Source: Chimonanthus salicifolius (taxonomy: Eukaryota > Streptophyta > Magnoliopsida > Laurales > Calycanthaceae). From it: a stretch of DNA of 64,000 bases. The translations under genes and the position numbers were made by a program. The stretch's first letter is position 1. Each line of letters opens with the position of its first letter. The stretch spans positions 58,517,080-58,581,079 of the forward strand of contig CM023538.1 in assembly GCA_013350335.1 (NCBI GenBank), given 5' to 3'. Below are positions 1-11,095 of this stretch, one piece after another. Under the pieces are notes generated by a model. That model made no database searches. It had not been told where the DNA came from and saw only the letters and a list, made by a program, of their open reading frames with translations.

Positions 1-2563
1 CTCGAGAAAGATGACAGCAACAGTGGTCTAGGATCTTAATGTATAAACCTGCAAGAAAGCATCCACAAATAATTTTCTTATACTGCTAATAGTAACCATT
101 CAATAGTTTGTGGTTTGTTGCATGAGACAAAAATGGAACATGGATCCAACCAATTCTACACCAATCTCTTCCATGACATCATCAAATATCAGATGTTGTG
201 TCAAAAGTGCCAATGTGTCGATTTTCTACCCAATCTCAAGAACTACCAGGTCCTCAGACAGATACAACATTTGAAATTCAAATCAACAAATATCAACAAA
301 TGTGTCAACCCCAACCTCACTTTCCTGCCCAGTCTCAAGAACTGAATCATCCCACCATTCCGAATTTTTGGAATCCACAAAATATATTCAAAAATAAAAG
401 AAGGCAGACTTTTTAATTTTTGGAATCCTTTTCTCCAATCAAAGTACTCTTCTCTCAAGGGCAAGGCAATACTCCCTGAAGTGAGTCAAAATAATGTTCT
501 TGTCTCCCCTCATGAAGGTCTAGTGTTCCTGTGCCTATCATGCATCACTGGTCAATCAAATTCTGATGGCCAACCAAGCAAGAAATGGCAAGCATCAATC
601 ATTGTCACATCACATTACACGTCATCATGGAGAATGAGATCAAATACACTTCCATTTTGTCCCCTTTTATATGGAATGTTGAGTTCATTTTTTTCAATCT
701 TCATCATATTCTTCTTATGTATCCAAAGGACCCCCTAAATGATAAGGATTCATCTTCACCCGTGAAGGTGATGAATTCGTATACATCTTCTCCGAAACAA
801 AATCAATATCAACTTAACCCAAATTTAACATTTTCTTTAGAAATCAATATCAATTAAGCTAAATTTAACATTTTCTTCGGGCACTCTGAGTTATTGCCAC
901 ACATTACATTTAACATTTTGATCCCCTTTCTTCTATAAGGTTTATTTCTATCACCATCCATTCAATGGTTAATTTCAAATAACCAAGCACTTTACTTGCT
1001 CATTAACATCTGAACTTTTATTAATTCTACACGCTGGCATCTATGGGCATTGCCTTTTGGCATTAATTAGAGCCTTGTTATCATCAGCATCATCTTCACT
1101 CAACCTCATGTAGGGTCCACATTGAATAGCAAGTCCACGTGCATTGTACGGTCATAAACCGCTCAAATAATCTGCAACCTAAACATATTCTTTCTACACA
1201 GACAAGTTACCATACACAAACCAAATAAAGGAATTCCCCTAACAATAATCCACACTTCAACCACCATGTCAAAGAGGAAGCAATTTCTAGTATTGGTTCC
1301 ACATAATTAAAACGCAAAGAAATCTACCTCATTTTCTTCATCTTATCCCATGAATGAACTGAATTCACCTTCCTGCACCTTTCATTATCCAAAATCATTC
1401 CCACCATGATGATACTTTCCCATTCAATTAATGACAACAAATTTAACCATCCTTTGCAAGGACTTAGGAGCATCCTTATATTCACAAACTTCATCATAAA
1501 TCACTCAACCTATAAAAACAACCCGACTTTTCATGCTTCCCTTGCTTCTGTATAAAGAACTCAATTCCAAGGTCTATGTTCCTTCATTGATAGTGTTGCT
1601 GAAGCTCAAACAAGAGAAACAGCATAAAATCACCAATGACATAAGTGACTAAGAAACCCATTTGCTTAAGTCAAAACTCAAAACAAAGAACCAACAAATC
1701 ATCAGAATTAAATGGCTAGAGTACTGTATCCAAGTCGACCTGAAATCTAGTTAGATTGCGAACCGAATATGCCCATAAACGGACCAAGGCCACACCATCC
1801 ATCCATTTCAGATATGCATAAAAACTGGTATACCCCTTGATAGATTAATTCCAGCACAAGTCATCCTCCCCACATGGGGCTCCAAACTTAATGTAAATGA
1901 AGTTTAAAAGGAGCCCAGGAACCTCTGGTGTTGGAGGCATGATCAGTGATAATAGCATCACAATTATTTCATCTTTTCAGGCACTACGGGTTTATGGATT
2001 CAAGTAGAACAGAGGTCCTAACTGTCAAAGAAAGCCAAAAATTAGTTGAAATCCAAAGGGCCTCAAGGTCCACTTTTGGTGAAAGGTAGGTGATTAGTGC
2101 AAATGGGCGATGCACATGCCATGGAGATCAAGCAATGCATTGATAGAACCAAAAGCCTCTCAACAGATTCAGGTGTCAAATGTCCATACTCCACAAGGGA
2201 AGAATGAAGAAATTAGCTAGGATCCAACTTGTATCTTCTTCATAAAAATAGTTTTGCCCACTTTCTTTACGGCGTCCCTTTTACATGCTTATCTTTGTTA
2301 ATAAATCTCTCTTATATAATTTCACTAAAAATATATATTTTTTGTCTCTTGATATTCAATCATCAAACCCACCAAAGCTAAAACTGAGTATCTACCAGAA
2401 ACACCATGCACAGCATATAGATTTTTCCATATATACAACAACCTCAGCAGTCATCAACTAAAGAGAAATATTTAGGCCATAGCATGTCATGTTAATTTCA
2501 AAATGAAAGAAAGCTCCTATCCATGAGAATAGCAATAACATGCATCTACAATACATGACTGAC
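1..2563. other. No recognised exon; presumed part of AXR1 intron 7
   Basis: AXR1 exon 7, on the minus strand, ends at 2564 with a GT donor in phase 1, so the gene must continue to the left. I looked here for the later conserved AXR1 segments (for example those around KIYLAKAEADF and FCKNARKLK in the family) on the minus strand and saw none. The short ORFs present are AT-rich and unlike any family I know. This stretch is therefore most simply intron of at least 2.5 kb. Confidence 0.5.
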
Positions 2564-5500
2564 TTATTCCTTGAGCTGCAGAGACTTTGAAAGAGGCTTC
2601 AACGGCTTCTTTATAGTTATCTTCATCTGGAGATAGCATCTTAGCTTTCAAAAGGTCCTACATGGAAACAGCAAAATTGAAAATGCCAGCAGAACTAACT
2701 AATTATATATGTGTGTGTGTGTGTGTGTGTGATATATGTGTGCGTGTGTGCACGCGCTCGCATAGATATATAAAGATAACTGATTGATACTATCTTGGTC
2801 ATGTGAATTTTATCTATAAACCTTGAACTTGTTTTTTTCTTCCCTAGTTGATGGTAAGCGACCACCATGAATCTTAGCCCACTCTTCTGCCACCTTAACA
2901 AGAATAACAACATATGGTATGTGCTTATGGACAACAGGATCTGTCGTATTAAAGTCAATGGTTTCTGCAAACCTAGTGAATGAAAAATACAATTAGTAAC
3001 TTCAATGCAACAAATGGCACGGCCAAAGCCAAAGAGAATCAACGTATACAGGAATCATCATGAACATACTGCTTGAGCTCAGGCCATGGATTGTTCAGTC
3101 GGAGATCATCGAGAAAATGGTCAGGCTTTGACTCGATCACATCATGTTCCTGTCACAAACAACATCTAAACTGATTAACCATGTCTGCATGCTTAAACAT
3201 ATCTTTTTATATCTGCAACAATAATTTATCAAAGCGAAACGAGTGGAAAGTGATCCAGTTATGTACTTACATTACCTTCAAACTGATTCGAACAAGACCA
3301 GTGAGACCATACGAACGTGCTACTGTCAACATAGTATTCGCATCCCTACAGATCTTATCCAGCTTTATTACTGATCTTTCCAGCAACTGTCCAACAAGAG
3401 AAACTCCATTAAGCATAAATCAAGGAAGTATTCATCTATCAGATCAGATCCATATCAGCAATTCCATTTCCTTACAAAATAGAATTAAGAAAAAAGGCAG
3501 AAATATAGAAGAAAGAGGCAGAATTAGAATAAAAACACATGCCATACAGATAGAGAAAAACATAGAAAAAGGCAAAAAAGATATACAAATATGGTATGTC
3601 AGGTAAATACACAATTACACATTAATGGTAGCCAAAAGCAGACAGCAAAACTGGAAATTTCAGTTTGTGGGCACTGCTTGATCTGGGGTTTGAAATTCTA
3701 AATCTCCATTTTCAACCAAACTCGAAAAGAACACATGTAATAATATGTTTAAGAGTGTATTTCATTGACTGAAGGGAATGCTTTTTGACAGAAGTGCACA
3801 TTCTAAGAAAAGAGATCAGAATTGCATGATTCTAGCTCATCTAATCTAGAAAACCTTGCAGTAATCTTAAGCACTGCTAAAAACAAGACATATACAAATG
3901 GTGCACCAAAAGAGTAGTGAAAAGCAAAAGAGCTCTTCTACATAGACCTGGTTCAAAGTTTAGGTCACATTTGGGTCGGGTCTTCAACCCCTACTCATTA
4001 CCTACCGATTATTAAATGGGCCATGCTCCTTTAACCTATACCCTTTACAAATAAACAGGTCAGGTCCACCCAAAACCTCTATTTAATTAAACAGGTTAAC
4101 CCTTTTACCCAACCCAAACCTATTTAGAAAGATTTACACATTTAGGTATTTAGCTCATTTCAAAAATAATAATAAAAACTCCCAAAATCCAAAAAAATAT
4201 AGAGATGTACCAAACAATGGACTCCTACACCCCCCAGCAAATCAAGATTTTAATACACAACATTAGGCAGAACAAAAACACATTGTGCAAGCAAGCCAGT
4301 TTAAAATATGCTACACTGACGATTGTAATGTACAAGTAAATAAAACATCCACGGTTGTAGCTCAGTTGGCTCAAGCTTCTAGGAATAAACTAGAGGTCTC
4401 GGGTTCGACTATCCCCGGAGTTACCCAATCAATGAGGCTTGAGGGTGATTTCATATATCCATAGGACTAGTCTCACCTCTAAGAAGTATAATTCTCCCAA
4501 GGTATGTTTATACTTCCAAAAAAAGGAAAAAAAGAAAAGAAAAAACATCTAAGTACCAAGTATGCTAACAAGTTGAGTTGATTTTTAGTTTTTTGGATTT
4601 GCAATTGTGACATGACGGTATTTTAGCATCAAGCTTATAGGCAAGCTAATGTTTACCACTCAGTTTATGGCCCCATTGGTAGTGTAAAGTAACATGGAAT
4701 GACAAAATGAGGTGTTCTTGTTTTTCATGCACGTGCACGCAATGAGAGAGAGAGAGAGATGGAAATGGATGTTCCCAAATCCAAAAGTCTGTTGAGAGAG
4801 TGTTATGTTTTTCATTTAAGGGTAGATTACACAATGCACTTGCATCTGTACGATATGATGTTATTCCTCCTATCCTAATCTTACACCACTTCCACTTCTG
4901 TTTTCCTTCCTAAATAAGAACCCAATCCAAATAAACAGGTCTGGGAGTACTTTTAGGTCCTTTCACATTTTTTGTTGCAAGTCCAAATTCAAATTATAAA
5001 TCCAACTGTTTCCGAATACATATTTGGATAAGGCTAGATCTGAAAATCCAAATTGTATACATGTAATTTTTTAAAGGAGGGGTACACACACATATCTTCA
5101 CCCACTGCTGTCTCCCTCTAACCTCTTTTGATCCTACTCAAGAAGCACTGACTCTAGATCTACATTATTAAGTATCTAGAACAGATTTGTAGTCTGATCC
5201 GTGCCTATTAACCATTTTCAATCGCCATTTTTTCTTGCAGCATTAGTTTCATGCATATCTGAGGTGATATTTAACTGTTTCACAGATTGCTTTGGAACTA
5301 TTTATTAGCACCAATATTTTTTTAGATGGTCTTTCAGAACTAATATTATTGAGCTATTGAAGAATCTATCCCATTTGAGTTGCTTTGGTTCGTACATCAA
5401 CCTGAATTTTCAAATGATGTTGATTGAATTCTATTGCTAGAACAATGTATAAATGTGGGTTACAATTGTTACCTGGAATTTTTTTTTTTATAAATATTAT

Positions 5501-8500
5501 TATCTTGTTGATTTGATGTTTAATTAACATGGATAATTGAAGTTTTCAATCATAAGTTCCTAACAAAACATAGCCCGTCCTGTATTGACTCAAAACTGTT
5601 AAAGGGATGTTACTTCATACATTTCTGAGACCAATAAATGATTGTTTCAGAGGTTGTTTATTATTATAATTGGGACCTTTTTTCTAAAGGTATAACTGGA
5701 ACTGTTTATCAGCACCAATATTGTATTTAAATGGCATAGAATTTATAATCTGTAGGTTGCAGGGACTAGTAGAAGAAGTAGACCTTTAAAGACTTGGATA
5801 TAAGGGGTTTAAAAGAATGTACAGTTACAAAAAATTGGTCCACATTAGCGGAGAATGGAAAAAGTAAAGACTTAGAAGGTCAACACCAGATAAATGGAAA
5901 AATGGCTGCTAATGATGATGATGATGATTGAAGACCTTGTTTGTCCCATTTGAGTTGCTTTGGCAACTCATCAGGCCGAATCTTCAAACGATATTACATT
6001 GGATTCTATTGCAATTTGTCAGATCAAGGTATAAAGATGGGTGGAAGAACAGCTGTTTATCAGCACCCATCAGGCTGAATCTTCAAATGATATTACAATG
6101 GATTCTATTGCAATTTGTCCGATCAAGGTATAAACATGGGTTAGGAAGAAGAGCTGTTTATCAGCACCAATATTATTGTAGAACATTCATGTGACACCCC
6201 TGTGTTTGAGGGGCGGTGTGGGAATAGAGAAAAGCGCCAGTACGGAGTGTTAAAAGTCCCACATCGCCTAGTGTGGAGCGTGTGCCTTGATATTTAAGTT
6301 GGGATGTCTCCTCCTTCTAACACAAGGCTTTTTGGGGCGCCAGTATGGGATGGTGCTCTAAGAACAAAGCCATGAGGACCCGTATGGACCCAAAGCGGAC
6401 AACATTGTGCTGGCAGGACAAAGCGTTACAAATGGTATCAGACCACGGTTCCACTCTAGGACGTGGGTGTGTTTGTAAGAGTCGGGGACGGCTCTTGTTT
6501 AAGGGGGTGGCTTGTGATACCCTTGTGTGTGAGGGGGCAGTGTGGGAAGAGAGAAAAGCGCCAGTATGGGGCGCTAAATGTCCCACATCGCCTAGTGTGA
6601 AGAGTGTGCCTTGATATTTAAGTTGGGATGTCTCCTTCTAGCACAAGGCCTTTTGGGGCGCCAGTATGGGATGGTGCTCCAAAAACAAAGCTGTGAAAGC
6701 CCTTATCGACCCAAAGCAGCTAATATTGTGCTGGCGGGACAGGGCGTTACAATTCATTGCAACCCAATGTATAAACGTTAAACAGACAGCCTTATGTTCA
6801 GCAGATGTTCAAAACACATAAAAATGGATAATTTAATCCTTTATCAACATCCAAGGCAATATGGGTATCCGAATAGTCTTTAAACTAGTAGCTAGACAAT
6901 AGATTGAGGAAAATATCAAGGGAAAGAAAATTAAACAGAGTATGAGCATGAGCTCAAGTTGTAAGCCTCAACGTGGCTCAACGAGTTTCTTCAACCATAA
7001 CATGAAGTCGAGAAAAAGATTTTTACCTTGAATTTGATATCAAAACAATATTCTGATATAACTGTTGAGTCAACATTCCAGAATAAAACATATACCACTG
7101 GCAGTGGCATGTAGTAGTACATTTCCATACCTGTGTTGCTATTACTAAAGTAAACTGATTGAAGAAAGAAGGATTTGTGTCAATCAAATCCTCCGGCTGC
7201 TCCTCTACAAACTTTGCCTTCACTGCATCATTTAGCTCTTGCAGGAAGGAACAGACACATTTTGCCTTTGACTGCCCAATACTTTGTGCATCCACTAGCC
7301 ACATAAAAGAAGGTTCATTGGCAAAGAAATAAGATGGGTATACTGATATTTGAGTTTGAAGTCTTGATGCATCAGGATATGTGTGGCATATGAGCACCAA
7401 CTCCCATATGGTGAGACTCATCATTCAGTAAGGCCAACCAGTGATTTAATGGGTTCCAACATGAATGGAAGGTTAGGGTTGGAACCTCCAGAATGGGAGA
7501 TCCTAATCTATCATTAGAATAAGAGGCAACTAGCAAGGAAATGCAAGAATGGTCCCAAAAAATGGGCCACTAATTGATGACTATAACCATCTAATCTTTA
7601 AACTTATTAGGACATCCCTAATTCATAATGAGGCCAAATCATATTAACACACTAATTTGCACTCTTATGCATCCTGATGCATCAAGTCCCAATTGCTCCT
7701 TATAAGAATGTAGCAGAACTTACGCATAAAATTGTTCCCAAGATCACTCATTTCCACCTTAGATCCATCGACAACTGTGATACTTCCAATGCCACCAAGA
7801 ACAAGGTTTTTCAATGTTTCAGACCCAGTTGGACCACAATTAAGCAAGCAAACGCTAGCCTTTTCAAGTGCTGACTGCCCTCGTTCTCCCCAGATCCTGC
7901 AGTTTGAGGTTATACAATGGTCTTTAATGAAAATCTGCTATCAACCTAGTCTCATCTTCTAGTGCTGAAGTACAACATTAATGGGGAAGCAGCAGAAGGG
8001 GAAAAAATTGATAGTACTAACAGATTTAGAGTTTTGAATGAACCAAACCATTGAATGCACTCACAATTAAAAAGAATGTTCACACACACACACACATTCA
8101 TAACAACTAAAATCCAACTGAAATGGAACACATCCAAAAGATAGAAAACGAAAAAAAGCAAAGTGTGCAGCACAAAGACAGTTGTGGCCCAAATGCAATA
8201 TAAAAATACTACTTTGCTACCACCCAATGGAATTTTGGCAAATCTAAAACTTAGTTTATTTTCTAAATTTATATTAAAGAGTCTTCAGCAATTAGGACAT
8301 TATTTTAGGAAGTTGAGAGTGGTTTACCAGAATTTAAGAGGAAATGGAACTCTTTAAGGCATTTTTCCTCAAATAATTAAGGATTTTGGAATTTTCTTCA
8401 ATAGAAAAAGAGCTACATATTATATTTGGATGAATAGCCATCCTCATCTTCTAATACAAATGGCTATTGTACATGACAAATCTGTAGTCATTATCATGCA

Positions 8501-10566
8501 ATCTTTGACCAGTGCTAGTGGGCCAAGGATCAAAACTGTTATCACCACTTCAGAGTAAACCATTCAGTGATTTTTTGCCATATTTTCCCTTTCACTAGGC
8601 ATGACAACCAATAAATCAAATATGCATGTCTACCTATGTAAAACAGGTATCAACTTCTGATTATATTTTATCTTAACATCTTGTCCTTGCCTATGTGTTA
8701 TAGAGAAGATTCCCTACCAATTTCTTTGCAGGATTGTCAGTTCACATGATTCCATCAATATATTAGCCTGGGTGCATTATTTTCCTACCACAAATCACAT
8801 ATGTGGATTGGTGAATGATGACATTGGACCACCACACATTCTATTTAAGAACAATGACAAGACTAATACATGTTGCATGTTGGTAAGCAAGATGTTTAGT
8901 TAGTCATATTAAACAGTGGTGGATGGAGCTTATAACTGCATGTTTTTATTGAACATATCTGGGACTGATCTTATGCGTCAGGTGGACCTGCCGCTGTCAA
9001 CCCAACCCAAAAAGATGCAAACATCAAACCATCAGTTCCATGTCTACATATAGCACATGTAACTCAAAACTCCTAAATTGTGCTGAAACGTGGAGGATAT
9101 TTAGTTTATAGCAGTCAAAGGTGCATCTAGGCAACACCTTAAGGTTCCAGACCATTTGTGCCTTGTCTAGTATCTAGGCAGTCTTGCCTTAATTGAAACT
9201 AGTTTTCTCTATTTTTTTCCATAGTAAGCCCTTTTTTTTCAGTTTTTCTATAATAGTGATAAGTGAATAAAGATTCTGGTTAATATGCATTAGTAGCTAG
9301 TTGTATGTGTCTTTCTAGTTTCTACATACAACAGGTTTTAAAGGCCCCATTGCTCATATATATCGGTACTTTGGATAAATAACAAGGTATTTTGTTAATA
9401 TTGTTTTCAAAAGTGCATCTCGGCACACACCTTAAGGTTCTAGACCATTTGTTCCTTACCTAGCACCATAGCAGCCTCATATTAGTTAAACCTAGTTTCT
9501 TAATTTTTTTCCACAGTAAGCATTACTTTTCAGTATTTAATTGATAGTGAATAAAAGTTCTATTTTTTAAGGTAAAAAAAATTCTAGTAGATTTGTCATT
9601 GTCTTTGAACATGCAACAGCTTCCCCCCACTGCCCATATATATTTTGGTGCTTTGGCTAAATAACATGGTATTTTTAATATTGATTTTATGGAGCCAAAA
9701 CAATGGTTCATGTCTATATTCCAAAATTATCTAAATAAATGTATCTAAAAAAATTAGACTCATGTCCAAGCATGTGCCTAGTGCCTTCTTCTCCCCCAAA
9801 CAAATCAATGATAAAACTCATGAAACTCAGCTGCTTAGATCAAGCATCAAGGATGTTCATAAAAAAAGTACCAGACAAATTTCATTGTGAAACTTCAACT
9901 AAGAAAAGGAAATAGCAAAAGGAGATTCAAGTGTGTCAGTCTAAGTGACAATCAATGTCAAAAAGTGCTACTGTAAGGGAATCAAAAGCAAAAGCAAGAT
10001 TCCAAAGTCTACATGCCTAACTATGAACTTACAGAACCATAGATGTTCTGATTAGAAGGATACGTGGCAAGGCAGGTTTCCCTACCCAAACACAAGAATG
10101 ACCCAGTTTTAACCTCTAAGATTTCCACACACACAAAAAAAAGTAACCCCCCCCCTAAAAAAAATAGTAATAATAAAAGAAGAAGAAAAACCAAGAAAGA
10201 GAGAAAGGGTGAAATATTAGGGACGAATTTAGGGCGTTTTCCACAATAGAAGTACATTAACTGATTCAAGTCACGGATTTTTCCAAACACTGTCCACTAC
10301 ACACTGCTTAGATAAAATATCGATATATCAAAAGCCACCCAGCAACAAGAGCATGAGAAAAAGGAATAGGCACTGAAGAAAAGGAGAAACTAAAATCGAA
10401 GAATCAGTTTTGCCTTCAAATATTTCCACATGGAAATGGATTTTCCAAGCAGAACAAAAGAGAGACGAATGCATTGAAGTTTGACGACAAATTGGTCATT
10501 TTGTGAAGGGGATAAATGAGGAGAGTACCTGAGCTGGCGGTCGTATTTGTTCTTGGGCTCTGCCAT
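2564..10566 (-). CDS. AXR1: NEDD8-activating enzyme E1 regulatory subunit AXR1 (NAE1), N-terminal half
   Basis: AXR1 pairs with ECR1 to adenylate NEDD8/RUB and pass it to the E2 RCE1. Neddylation of cullins in turn drives SCF ubiquitin ligases such as those of auxin signalling. Exons read leftward: 10566-10529, 7896-7724, 7294-7131, 3386-3276, 3149-3070, 2972-2822 and 2657-2564. All junctions are GT-AG and the frame is kept, giving 270 codons. The protein starts [13 protein letters not shown] and carries the ThiF/E1 Rossmann segment with [19 protein letters not shown] (about residues 29-47), [16 protein letters not shown], then [27 protein letters not shown] and [12 protein letters not shown]. 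The pseudo-E1 half has no catalytic cysteine, as expected for this subunit. The family is about 540 residues, so the other half lies left of position 1. Introns 3 (3.7 kb) and 2 (0.4 kb) differ greatly, and intron 3 holds a SINE and a TRIM. The start is set by the conserved N-terminus. Confidence 0.93.
2709..2751. repeat. (GT)n microsatellite
   Basis: Alternating GT/AT run with GC interruptions, in AXR1 intron 6-7 sequence between exons 7 and 6. It is a plain simple repeat and a possible polymorphic marker. Confidence 0.85.
4350..4541 (+). mobile_element. tRNA-derived SINE with target-site duplication
   Basis: The 5' end looks like a tRNA gene: A box TAGCTCAGTTGG (about 4357-4368) and B box GGTTCGACT (about 4402-4410). 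No acceptor stem can be drawn. The body continues for about 120 bp and ends in an A-rich tail. The element is flanked by AAAACATC (4342-4349 and 4542-4549), a direct repeat expected from LINE-type target-primed integration. It sits in AXR1 intron 3. The pol III promoter boxes make it a SINE rather than a functional tRNA. Confidence 0.82.
5969..6168. repeat. Two tandem copies of a ~99-bp unit
   Basis: The units 5969-6067 and 6068-6168 are nearly identical (CATCAGGC... to ...TTTATCAGCACC). Looser relatives occur just upstream (about 5260-5480 and 5645-5730, sharing the words TTTATCAGCACCAATATT and CCCATTTGAGTTGCTTTGG), so this part of AXR1 intron 3 appears to have grown by local duplication. 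Confidence 0.8.
6190..6751 (+). mobile_element. Complete TRIM (terminal-repeat retrotransposon in miniature)
   Basis: Two LTRs of 241 bp (6190-6430) and 239 bp (6513-6751) start TGTGA and end TTACA. They flank an internal region of only 82 bp. Directly after the left LTR comes TGGTATCAGA (6433-6442), the primer-binding site for initiator methionine tRNA. Directly before the right LTR is a purine tract, AAGGGGGTGG (6501-6510). A perfect 5-bp target duplication, ATTCA, lies at 6185-6189 and 6752-6756. There is no coding capacity, so it depended on proteins from another LTR element. The LTRs carry the CCCACATCG motif common in plant TRIMs. Inserted in AXR1 intron 3. Confidence 0.95.
7897..10528 (-). 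other. AXR1 intron 1 (2.6 kb)
   Basis: No coding sequence is apparent. It contains a diverged direct duplication (9115-9690) and a short C8 run near 10146. The donor (GTACTC, reading leftward from 10528) and the acceptor (CTGCAG at 7897-7902) frame it. Confidence 0.8.
9115..9690. repeat. Diverged tandem duplication, ~290-bp unit
   Basis: Two successive segments (about 9115-9407 and 9410-9690) share an ordered series of words: GTGCATCT.GGCA, ACCTTAAGGTTC.AGACCATTTGT, TTTTTTTCCA.AGTAAGC, GTGAATAAA and CATATATAT..GG..CTTTGG.TAAATAACA. Similar wording recurs near 28860-29150 and 30430-30500, so the unit may belong to a dispersed low-copy family. I cannot assign it to a transposon class. Confidence 0.65.
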
Positions 10567-11095
10567 CTTGGCTACTTTGATCCGTTGGAGGAATCGAACC
10601 GAGACCAGAGTGAAGATGTCTCTTCTCGGGGAGTTGCTTGTTCCAAACGCACTGAGGCGCCTGTGACTATTAAAGATAAATTAAGGGCACTTTGGTCATC
10701 AACTATTATTTGTGAAGAACTTTTGTCTTAAAAATGTATTGTAGATATCTGGTCATATTACGAAACAGAAAGAGAGAAATCAGAGAGACTTACAGCGAGA
10801 GAAAGCGCGGCGAGTGAAGGGAACTGAGCGTGGGAGAGTGAGATAGGGCGGCCGAGCGTCGGTGCTGCGAGAGGGCTTGCAGCGAGGGAGAGGACGTCAG
10901 AAGGAAAGAGAAATCGAGAGGGAGAGGGAAACTTGCAGCGAGAGAACGGAGAGAGTGAGGGCTCGAGAGAGAGAGAGAGTGGCAGACAAAGGGATCGTGG
11001 CAGTAAGAGTGAGTGAGTGAGTGAGTGAGTGAACGAGGGAAAGAGAGGCTGAGAGTGAGTCAAGTGAGCGAATGTGCAAACTTTCCCGTCCATAT
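10567..11095 (-). promoter_or_regulatory. AXR1 5' leader and promoter region, CT-rich on the coding strand
   Basis: Immediately upstream of the AXR1 start codon, the minus strand is strongly pyrimidine-rich from about 10765 to 11060. It includes a CTCA/CACT tetranucleotide run (about 11008-11032 on plus as GAGT repeats). Pyrimidine patches near the transcription start and in 5' UTRs are common in plant genes. No clear TATA box was identified, and the transcription start is not resolvable by eye. Confidence 0.5.

Noticed and set aside
3181..3606. 141-codon plus-strand ORF
   Set aside because: It is the antisense shadow of AXR1 exon 4 and its flanking introns.
4351..4422. tRNA gene suggested by A and B boxes
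   Set aside because: No acceptor or anticodon stem can be drawn, and the sequence continues into a tailed body with target duplications, so it is a SINE.
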